64,000 nucleotides of DNA from Pseudomonas bananamidigenes (GTDB lineage Bacteria > Pseudomonadota > Gammaproteobacteria > Pseudomonadales > Pseudomonadaceae): assembly GCF_001679645.1 (NCBI RefSeq), contig NZ_LRUN01000060.1:29843-93842 (forward strand). Reading direction: 5' to 3'. The number at the start of each line of letters is the position of its first letter. Position 1 is the first letter of the stretch. Both the position numbers and the translations under genes were made by a program. Under the pieces are notes generated by a model. The model saw only the letters and a list, made by a program, of their open reading frames with translations, was not told the DNA's origin and searched no databases. Positions 32,906 to 39,799 of this stretch are shown piece by piece.

Positions 32906-33957
32906 TTACTGGCTCCCTGAATGATCAGGCGGGAATCATCTTTCGGATCGATCGTGGTGACCGAACCGGCCTGGCCGAGAATCTTCGGTATCCGTTCGCG
33001 GTAAAGGCGCAGCAGCATCTGCGGGTCGGAGTTCTGTTGCCCCGCCAGACTCAGCACGGTAGCGGTATCGGCGGAGGCTTTGGCCAGGCGCTCTCCGGCC
33101 TGGGCATGGGCGACCTGCAAGGTACGGTCGGCCAGTTCGTTGGCGGTCTGAGTGATTTTCTCAGCGTCGGTGCGAGCATTGGCCACAGCCTTGTCGGCCT
33201 GTTGGCTGGCAGTCAGCACAGCATTGAACGCACCGACGGCCGGCTCGGGCAGACTCGACTGCACATCGACCCGCGCCACTTCGATACCGATGCCCTGCCC
33301 GCTCGCCTTCAATTCCGCCAAGCGCCGATTGATACCCTGCACCAGATCGCCACGCAACCGCTCCCGTCGTTCGGCAGCTTGATTGTCGGCACCGATCAGC
33401 TCCGGTCGCGCTACCAGAATGGTGTCCAGATCCCGCGCCGCGGTCAGGGCCACCGCGCTGCGGGTCACCAGTCGATCCAGTGCCGGCAGCACATGGTCGC
33501 CTTGCAGCACGAAGTCATAGGGATCGGTGACCTTGTAGAACACCCGCACATCCAGCTGAACGACACCGGCGTCACCCGTGAGCAAATAGCCTGAACCGGC
33601 CAATGCATCGCTGATTGGCGTGGCGAACGTCGCGACGCGATCCGCCTGTATTGCGGCAGGGCTGCGCAGCAGATTTTCCACACGACGCTCAATGACCCGA
33701 TCAGCCGCCGGCAGCAGTACGACCTGTTCGAACGGCTGCGGCCAGGCCAATAACAACCCGGCATTCTGGATGCGCTCCAATGCGCCGAAATGCATGACCA
33801 CCGCACGATTCTGCGGGTCGATCTGCCTTACATTGGAAAACGCCCAAGCCAGCGCCGCCAGAACCGTTACCGCATACAAAGCGAAAAAGGCCAGGCGACC
33901 GGCCTGAATCCACGGACTGTTCAATGATTGTGTTCCACGTGGAACTTCATCACTCAT
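32902..33957 (-). CDS. SPFH/HflC-like membrane protein
   Basis: 351 aa. One N-terminal helix (about 21-41, LAFFALYAVTVLAALAWAFS) then an SPFH/band-7 domain (NRAVVMHFGALERIQNAGLLLAWPQPFEQV) and a long Ala/Gln/Glu helix (about 235-300) typical of HflC/HflK/stomatin. SPFH proteins form ring-like cages that organise membrane proteins or control FtsH. It is divergent in sequence from housekeeping HflC and sits between another HflC-like gene and a metal ATPase, all with 4-nt ATGA-type overlaps, so it probably acts in metal homeostasis (inference). Codons 5-10 contain a perfect parS palindrome (33931-33946). Confidence 0.8.
   Translation of the reverse strand: MSDEVPRGTQSLNSPWIQAGRLAFFALYAVTVLAALAWAFSNVRQIDPQNRAVVMHFGALERIQNAGLLLAWPQPFEQVVLLPAADRVIERRVENLLRSPAAIQADRVATFATPISDALAGSGYLLTGDAGVVQLDVRVFYKVTDPYDFVLQGDHVLPALDRLVTRSAVALTAARDLDTILVARPELIGADNQAAERRERLRGDLVQGINRRLAELKASGQGIGIEVARVDVQSSLPEPAVGAFNAVLTASQQADKAVANARTDAEKITQTANELADRTLQVAHAQAGERLAKASADTATVLSLAGQQNSDPQMLLRLYRERIPKILGQAGSVTTIDPKDDSRLIIQGASK
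33931..33946. other. parS centromere site (inside SPFH gene)
   Basis: TGTTCCACGTGGAACT with perfect 14-bp palindrome GTTCCACGTGGAAC at 33932-33945, identical over all 16 bases to the folE2 site 11 kb away. It overlaps codons 5-10 of the SPFH gene (V-P-R-G-T). Confidence 0.8.
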
Positions 33958-35000
33958 GGCTGCGTTCCACGCTTGCTATCCAGGGTCGGCGGGCCGTCCA
34001 CCAGCACGCGAAACGGTGCGGCATCGGTGCGCAGGATCAATTTGCTGTCCGGCGTAACGATGGTGCCGAGGGTGTCCAGCGAACGCAGCAGGTTGTACAG
34101 CTGCGGAGAACTCGCGTAGGCGCGGCCATAAATCTGCGCGGCTTCGACCCGTGATTGCGCCTCGATTTCCGCCGCTTTCACTGTGGCATCGGCCTGCACG
34201 ATTCGCGCATCACGCTCGGCACCCGAACGAATCTGGGCCGCTTCACGCTTGCCGATAGCCGTGCGTTCCGTGGCGATGGTTTCACGCTCAGCGCGCATCC
34301 GGTCGACTGTCGCGGTAAGGGTCACTGACGGCAAAGTCAGTCGCTCAATTCCCACTTGCACGACACGCACGCCGTAAGTGGCGAGCAATTGCTGATCAAT
34401 TTGTTGGCGCAACTGTGCCTCGAAATCGGCAATGCGTACCTGATTGGCATCGGTGTTCACCAGATTGGCCAGGTCAAAACTGCTGGCGGTGGTTTCCAGT
34501 GCCGAGCCGACAAAGGTGCGAATCTGCCGCGCCGCTTCATCCGGCTGGTTCTGCACCGCACGCATGAAACGCTGGACGTTGTCCGCATCACCCTGCACCT
34601 GCCAGGCGACATACGCCTGCACGATGATGCGCAAACCGTCACGGGTGCCGACGTCCTGCAAACCGCTGGATGTGGTGCGCAGGCGCAGATCAACCGGAAT
34701 CGCCGCTTCGAACGGTGCCGGCCAGCGCCAGCTCAGACCCGGCTCCAGCAACACGCGGGAAGGATTGCCGAAACGGGTGATCACCGTGGCCTCGCCGGAG
34801 CGCACCTGCACCAGACTGGCTGCTGCGATGGCGAACGCCACCAGCAAAACGGCCCAGCCCATGCGGCGCCACGGGAAAGGCCCCGCCTCCTCCGGCGCGC
34901 CATGATGATGGTGGTGATGATGCCCGTGATGGTGGTGGCCGCCATGAGCATGGTCATGACCGCTGTGGTCAGGGTGATCGTGTGTGTGCGACTGGCTCAA
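33954..35000 (-). CDS. SPFH/HflC-like protein with His-rich N-terminus
   Basis: 348 aa. The first 34 residues contain 18 His (including HHHH at 22-25 and seven consecutive His at 27-33), a probable zinc-binding tail. A transmembrane helix (about 47-65, MGWAVLLVAFAIAAASLVQV) is followed by an SPFH domain (GEATVITRFGNPSRVLLEPGLSW) and a helical C-terminal region (EREAAQIRSGAERDARIVQADATV in outline). By HflC/K topology the His tail would face the cytosol and the SPFH domain the periplasm (inference). It overlaps both neighbours by 4 nt. The His run strongly ties this operon to zinc or nickel handling. Confidence 0.85.
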   Translation of the reverse strand: MSQSHTHDHPDHSGHDHAHGGHHHHGHHHHHHHGAPEEAGPFPWRRMGWAVLLVAFAIAAASLVQVRSGEATVITRFGNPSRVLLEPGLSWRWPAPFEAAIPVDLRLRTTSSGLQDVGTRDGLRIIVQAYVAWQVQGDADNVQRFMRAVQNQPDEAARQIRTFVGSALETTASSFDLANLVNTDANQVRIADFEAQLRQQIDQQLLATYGVRVVQVGIERLTLPSVTLTATVDRMRAERETIATERTAIGKREAAQIRSGAERDARIVQADATVKAAEIEAQSRVEAAQIYGRAYASSPQLYNLLRSLDTLGTIVTPDSKLILRTDAAPFRVLVDGPPTLDSKRGTQP

Positions 35001-36955
35001 TGGGTGGCTCCTGGTTGAGCGGTGGTGCGCGCCGGCGACGGGTCAGCCGGGAGCGTGAACGTACGCAAGTCAATGGTCGGCGCGTTGCTGCTGCCGCCCA
35101 GACGATGGTCGAGCACCAACAGTTTGGCTTTGCCCAGTCCCTGACTGAGCTGGCTGAGGTATTGCTCCAGCACGAAGGCCTGGCCGGCACCGACATAGGC
35201 CTTTTGTTCGGCGCTGAATTTCAGATCCGCCTCACGGGCGATCGAGCGGGTTTCGTGGGCATTGGCATTGGCCTGATCGCGCGCGAGGCTGGCCTGCAAC
35301 TGCGCCTGGTTGCTCGCTTCAGCCGCCGCGCCACGCTCGCGAGAGATCAACGCCTGGGCGCCGATCTGCGCCGCTTGCACGCTGTGATAGGCATTGGCGG
35401 CACCCGCGGGAGGATGAATCGCCTCGACCACCGTGGCGAGAATCTCTACGCCGCTGTCGAGTTTCTGCAGATCGCTCTGCACCGCACGACCGATCTCGTC
35501 AGCCAGCCCTACCCTGTCCTGCCCCAGCAAACCGTCGAGGGTGCGTGAGGCAAAATCGTGGACCAGAATCCGGCTCGCGGTACTGCGGATCAGCGTCGGC
35601 ACATCCGCGCTGTTATAAGTCGCGGCCAATGCGCCCTGATCGCTGAGACCTATGCGGTAAACAAACCGCACGTCCATGTTGACGATCTGGAAGCTCTGCT
35701 GCTCGTTACGACTGCTGGCGATGACCTGTGACTTGTCATTGACGTGGCTGGCATCCCACAAGCGGTGGGCGGTGACCGGTGCCGGACCTTCCGCCGGATC
35801 CGCCTGAACCGGCACCGGGTTCTCGCCGACGCTGGTCGCCAGTTCGTGCACCACACCGTTCTCCACATTCAGTACCCGGCCCAACGGCCATGGCAGACCG
35901 GCATGCAAACCGGGGCCGAACACCTGCACCGGTTTGCCGAAGCGCTCGTAAATGCCACGGTTTTGCAGTGGAATCTCATGAACGCCGGTGAGCAACCAGC
36001 CGACTGCCGCCACCAGCACCAATACCGGCAGGAATGCGCGACGCATGTAGCTGAACGCCCAGATCTGCCGCAGATCGATACCGAAGCGGTTGTGCAATTC
36101 GTGCTGCAACGCGAGTAACGGTTGCGGCGGCCAGCGCAGCAGATCAGCGACGAAACTGCGGGCCAGCAGCACCGGCTCCAGCTGTTCACGGCGCGGGCTG
36201 AACAGCGACAGCACAGCGCGCAGCAGCAACTCCGCAGCGACCAGCCCCGGCAGGATGCCGATCAGCACCGCCAGCCGTACGGGCCAGACCGAATTCTCGC
36301 TGGCGAACAACAAGCACAACGCGCCCAGCACCAGGCTGATGATGGTCACACGCGTCAGTTGTGCCAGCGCACCGGCCTCGGGCCATTGCGCCGGATGTTC
36401 CTGGGCCAGTTGTCGCTCCAGCACCAGCAGGCCGAACGCCAGCAGCAGGGCAATCGCCGCGCTGACGGAGGCGGACATGCCCACGGCGGCCGAGGGCAAT
36501 GCCAGGTTCCACACCTGCTCGATACCCAGCAATGCCAACAGCGCGAGACCGCCCAGCCACAAGGTCGGCGCTCCGATCTGTCCCAGCAGATGCAGACTGC
36601 GGCGGCCCAGCCGATCCAGCAGTCGCTCGTACCAGCCGTCCGGCGCGGGCGTTTCCTCCTCGCCGGTAACCGCCGCCACCGGGCTGATCACACGCGCTCG
36701 CCAATCAGTCACCCACCACGCCGATTGCAACCCGGCGACCAGCACCAGCAACGCCGCGCTCTGATTGACCAACAGCGCGGGCCACAGCGATTGCGAGGCA
36801 AACAGGCCCACAAAAAACGCCAGCACCACCCCGACCACGGCCAACCCACCGAGTCCGACGGCCAACCGGCGCAATCGACGCCCTTGGGTCGTCGCCTGCT
36901 GAAAGCGCGGCAAACCGGTGACTTGCGTGCCATCAACGTCCAGATCGACTTGCAT
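34997..36955 (-). CDS. Polytopic SPFH/HflK-like protein
   Basis: About 652 aa. The N-terminal half (residues 25-330) has about seven transmembrane helices, unusual for an SPFH protein. An HflK-like SPFH domain then begins at VHEIPLQNRGIYERFGKPV and continues with GLHAGLPWPLGRV, the Ala/Gln-rich helix (AAEASNQAQLQASLARDQANANAHETRSIAREA in outline) and VLEQYLSQLSQGLGKAKLLVLD. This is a fusion of a membrane module with HflK. It is the first gene of the operon. The start is uncertain: ATG 36955 (MQVDLDVDG, AGGGGG upstream) is chosen over GTG 36979. A Zur-like palindrome lies 34-48 nt upstream. Confidence 0.8.
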   Translation of the reverse strand: MQVDLDVDGTQVTGLPRFQQATTQGRRLRRLAVGLGGLAVVGVVLAFFVGLFASQSLWPALLVNQSAALLVLVAGLQSAWWVTDWRARVISPVAAVTGEEETPAPDGWYERLLDRLGRRSLHLLGQIGAPTLWLGGLALLALLGIEQVWNLALPSAAVGMSASVSAAIALLLAFGLLVLERQLAQEHPAQWPEAGALAQLTRVTIISLVLGALCLLFASENSVWPVRLAVLIGILPGLVAAELLLRAVLSLFSPRREQLEPVLLARSFVADLLRWPPQPLLALQHELHNRFGIDLRQIWAFSYMRRAFLPVLVLVAAVGWLLTGVHEIPLQNRGIYERFGKPVQVFGPGLHAGLPWPLGRVLNVENGVVHELATSVGENPVPVQADPAEGPAPVTAHRLWDASHVNDKSQVIASSRNEQQSFQIVNMDVRFVYRIGLSDQGALAATYNSADVPTLIRSTASRILVHDFASRTLDGLLGQDRVGLADEIGRAVQSDLQKLDSGVEILATVVEAIHPPAGAANAYHSVQAAQIGAQALISRERGAAAEASNQAQLQASLARDQANANAHETRSIAREADLKFSAEQKAYVGAGQAFVLEQYLSQLSQGLGKAKLLVLDHRLGGSSNAPTIDLRTFTLPADPSPARTTAQPGATH

Positions 36956-36988
36956 ATCCCCCCAAACCCCCTGGCTCACTGCACAACT

Positions 36989-37003
36989 CGTTACGATATA
37001 ACG
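36989..37003. promoter_or_regulatory. Candidate weak Zur box upstream of the SPFH/metal-ATPase operon
   Basis: CGTTACGATATAACG: arms CGTTA and TAACG pair, and the right half TATAAC equals the Zur half-site of boxes 1 and 2. The core GTTACGATATAAC matches GTTATAGTATAAC of box 1 at 10 of 13 positions. It is 34 nt before the first gene of the operon. The left half has two mismatches and flanks fit less well, so this is tentative. Confidence 0.45.
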
Positions 37004-37097
37004 AAGGCCGTGAAATATTTGTACTCAATTTCACATTCAAGGATGCCCAACCTGTCGCGTTCCTGAAGCCTTGACCGAAATGTCCGGAAACGCACAT

Positions 37098-37111
37098 ATT
37101 ACGTACGTAAT
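37098..37111. promoter_or_regulatory. 14-bp palindrome upstream of lpd3
   Basis: ATTACGTACGTAAT, a perfect palindrome, 36 nt before the lpd3 start at 37148. Position and symmetry suggest an operator, regulator unknown. The core TTACGTA also occurs as a perfect palindrome in zigA at 20333-20347. Confidence 0.4.
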
Positions 37112-37147
37112 TTTAGCGATCCGCATTCTTCAGCCAGGAGTAAGCGC

Positions 37148-38548
37148 ATGAGCAACTATGACGTAGTGATTCTGGGCGGCGGGCCCGGCGGTTATAACGC
37201 AGCAATCCGCGCCGGCCAGCTGGGCCTCAAGGCCGCTTGCGTGGAAGGCCGCGCCACGCTGGGCGGGACCTGCCTCAACGTCGGTTGCATGCCGTCCAAG
37301 GCGTTGTTGCACGCGTCCGAACTGTACGACGCGGCGACGGGCGGGGAATTTGCCAACCTCGGCATCGAGGTCAAACCGACGCTCAACCTCGCGCAGATGA
37401 TGAAGCAGAAGGACGAAAGCGTCGCCGGGCTGACCAAAGGCATCGAATTTCTGTTCCGCAAGAACAAGGTCGACTGGATCAAGGGGTGGGGCCACATCGA
37501 CGGCCCCGGAAAAGTCAGCGTGACCGGCGATCAGGGCAGCCGCATTGAATTGACCGCAACCCACATCGTCATCGCCACCGGTTCCGAGCCCACGCCCCTG
37601 CCCGGCGTCGACATCGACAACCAGCGCATCCTCGATTCCACCGGCGCACTGTCCCTGAGCGAAGTGCCCAGACATCTGGTGGTGATCGGTGCCGGCGTCA
37701 TCGGCCTGGAACTGGGTTCGGTCTGGCGGCGGCTCGGGGCGCAGGTAACGGTGGTGGAATACCTCGACCGCATCTGCCCGGGCGTGGACGGTGAGGCCGG
37801 CAAGACCCTGCAACGCTCACTGAGCAAACAGGGCATCACGTTCAGACTGAGTTCAAAAGTCACCAGCGCCACCTCCTCGGCCAACGGCGTACAACTGAGC
37901 ATCGAACCGGCCGCCGGCGGCAGCGCCGAGCTGCTGGAAGCGGATTACGTGCTGGTCGCCATCGGCCGTCGCCCTTATACCCGGGGCCTGGGGCTGGAGA
38001 ACGTCGGCCTGCACACCGACAAACGCGGCATGCTCGCCAACAAGAACCATCGCACCGAAGCGCCGGGCGTGTGGGTGATCGGCGATGTCACTTCAGGACC
38101 GATGCTGGCCCACAAGGCTGAAGACGAAGCCATGGCCTGCATCGAGCAGATTGTCGGCAAGGCGGGCGAAGTCAACTACGACCTGATCCCCAACGTGATC
38201 TACACCCGGCCGGAGCTGGCCAGCGTCGGCAAGACCGAGGAGCAGCTCAAGGCCGAAGGCCGGGCCTACAAGGTTGGCAAGTTCCCGTTCACTGCCAACA
38301 GCCGGGCGAAGATCAATCACGAAACCGAAGGTTTTGCCAAAGTCCTCGCCGACGCGCACACCGACGAAGTGATTGGCGTGCATCTGGTCGGTCCGAGCGT
38401 CAGCGAAATGATCGGCGAGTATTGCGTGGCCATGGAATTCAGCGCGTCTGCCGAGGACATCGCCCTGACCTGCCATCCTCACCCGACCCGTTCCGAAGCG
38501 CTGCGTCAGGCGGCCATGAACGTCGAGGGCATGGCAACGCAAATGTAG
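37148..38548 (+). CDS. lpd3: Dihydrolipoyl dehydrogenase
   Basis: 466-aa flavoprotein that reoxidises dihydrolipoamide on E2 or GcvH proteins with NAD+. FAD site GGGPGGYNAAIRAGQLG near the start, redox disulfide TCLNVGC (Cys42, Cys47), NAD site VIGAGVIGLELGSVWRRLGA and the catalytic dyad His445-Glu450 in HPHPTRSE. It is a solitary gene, not next to a 2-oxoacid dehydrogenase or glycine-cleavage genes, as is lpd3 of P. aeruginosa (PA4829 from memory). A Shine-Dalgarno (CCAGGAG) lies 7-8 nt upstream of ATG 37148. A terminator hairpin overlaps the convergent lrp gene. Confidence 0.92.
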   Translation: MSNYDVVILGGGPGGYNAAIRAGQLGLKAACVEGRATLGGTCLNVGCMPSKALLHASELYDAATGGEFANLGIEVKPTLNLAQMMKQKDESVAGLTKGIEFLFRKNKVDWIKGWGHIDGPGKVSVTGDQGSRIELTATHIVIATGSEPTPLPGVDIDNQRILDSTGALSLSEVPRHLVVIGAGVIGLELGSVWRRLGAQVTVVEYLDRICPGVDGEAGKTLQRSLSKQGITFRLSSKVTSATSSANGVQLSIEPAAGGSAELLEADYVLVAIGRRPYTRGLGLENVGLHTDKRGMLANKNHRTEAPGVWVIGDVTSGPMLAHKAEDEAMACIEQIVGKAGEVNYDLIPNVIYTRPELASVGKTEEQLKAEGRAYKVGKFPFTANSRAKINHETEGFAKVLADAHTDEVIGVHLVGPSVSEMIGEYCVAMEFSASAEDIALTCHPHPTRSEALRQAAMNVEGMATQM

Positions 38549-38551
38549 GTA

Positions 38552-39025
38552 TCAGGACGGCAAATGCCCCAGCGGCAACGCCCCTGGGGTTTTCACGGTA
38601 TGAATCGCAAAATTGCTGCGAATATCGCTGACACCCGGCAGTTTCAACAGGCAACCGGTGAGAAAACGGTCATAGGCGCGCAGATCCGGCACCACGACCT
38701 GCAGCAGGAAGTCCGATTCCCCGGACACCAGAAACGCCGATATCACCTCCGGCAACGCAGTCACCGCCCGGTGAAACGCCTCGGCCTGTTCATCGTTGTG
38801 CCGCTCGACCTTGACCCCGACAAACACCGTCAGCCCCAACCCCACTTCGTCACGATCCAGAATCGCCTGATAACCGCGGATCACGCCCGCCTCTTCCAGC
38901 ATCCGCACCCGACGCAGGCACGGTGATGCCGACAAGCCGATCTCGTCCGCCAATTGCACGTTGCTCAGGCGCCCGTCCCGTTGCAGCGCGGCGAGAATCT
39001 TGCGATCAAAGGCGTCGAGTTTCAT
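38552..39025 (-). CDS. Lrp/AsnC-family transcriptional regulator
   Basis: 157 aa: an N-terminal HTH (residues 1-60, MKLDAFDRKILAALQRDGRL and SNVQLADEIGLSASPCLRRV) and a C-terminal RAM ligand-binding domain (about 65-150). Lrp-like proteins sense amino acids. Divergent from a LysE-family exporter 144 nt away, a frequent regulator-exporter pairing, so it probably controls that gene. ATG 39025 begins the conserved MKLD; the longer frame to 39055 is rejected. Its last codons contain the lpd3 terminator hairpin on the opposite strand. Confidence 0.9.
   Translation of the reverse strand: MKLDAFDRKILAALQRDGRLSNVQLADEIGLSASPCLRRVRMLEEAGVIRGYQAILDRDEVGLGLTVFVGVKVERHNDEQAEAFHRAVTALPEVISAFLVSGESDFLLQVVVPDLRAYDRFLTGCLLKLPGVSDIRSNFAIHTVKTPGALPLGHLPS
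38566..38594 (+). terminator. lpd3 terminator embedded in the lrp coding sequence
   Basis: CCCCAG (38567-38572) and CTGGGG (38584-38589) with an 11-nt loop, followed by TTTTC, starting 18 nt after the lpd3 stop. It lies within the 3' codons of the convergent Lrp gene. Confidence 0.5.
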
Positions 39026-39169
39026 GGTTGGCAGATCCTGATGGTGTAACCGCAAAAAGAAAGCAGGTTATGCCAATCCGGACAGCTTTAGAAGCCAACT
39101 ACGCAAGCACCTGCCCTGCCCCTCGGCCATAGACTGGTTGCACCGAATCGACAACGAAAGGGGTGCGAC

Positions 39170-39799
39170 ATGGCGAGTCTCTGGCTGTTTTTCCTGGCGT
39201 TGGCGGTGGTCTATCTGCTGCCCGGCCCGGACATGATCCTGCTGTTGCAGACCGGCGCCCGTCAGGGTCGCAGTGCAGCGCTCGCCACGGCGGTGGGGCT
39301 GGCCATTGCCCGGGCTTGTCATGTCGCGCTCGCAGCACTGGGGCTGGCGGCGCTGTTCAAGGCGGCGCCGTGGACGTTCGATGCGGTGCGAATGGCCGGG
39401 GCGGCGTACCTGCTGTGGATCGGCGTCCAGTGCCTGCGCACCACGCTGCTGCCGGACTTGCACGCCGGCACCGTGACGGATAGCCATGGCCCATGGCGCG
39501 CAGCGATCCGTCGCGGCCTGCTGACCAACCTGCTCAACCCCAAAGCCCTGCTGTTCTGCTCGGTGCTGCTGCCGCAATTCATCGTGGCGGATGGCGCGCC
39601 GGTGTTGAGGCAATTCGCAGCGCTCGGCGCGATGCTGGTGGCCGCCGGATTGCTGTTCGACAGCGTCTATGCCTTGCTCGGTGCCGCATTGGGCCGCTGG
39701 CTGAAACACAGCCCGACGGCCCAACGTGTGCAACAGTGGTTGTTCGGCAGCCTGTTGATCGGCTTCGCCGTACGCCTGACGTTCGTCCAGCAGGCTTAG
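39170..39799 (+). CDS. LysE/RhtB-family amino-acid exporter
   Basis: 209-aa inner-membrane protein with about six helices. RhtB/LysE family marks: LPGPDMILLLQTGARQGRSA near residues 17-36 (PGPxxxxxxxxxxxxGrxxG) and AAIRRGLLTNLLNPKALLF (the NPK motif) near 110-130. Exports amino acids or analogues; the substrate is not predictable. Divergent from the Lrp-family gene, its likely regulator. The stop overlaps the convergent gene's end by 4 nt. Confidence 0.9.
   Translation: MASLWLFFLALAVVYLLPGPDMILLLQTGARQGRSAALATAVGLAIARACHVALAALGLAALFKAAPWTFDAVRMAGAAYLLWIGVQCLRTTLLPDLHAGTVTDSHGPWRAAIRRGLLTNLLNPKALLFCSVLLPQFIVADGAPVLRQFAALGAMLVAAGLLFDSVYALLGAALGRWLKHSPTAQRVQQWLFGSLLIGFAVRLTFVQQA

Noticed and set aside
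31085..32920. 611-aa plus-strand frame opposite the metal ATPase
   Set aside because: Gln/His/Arg-rich shadow of the ATPase gene.
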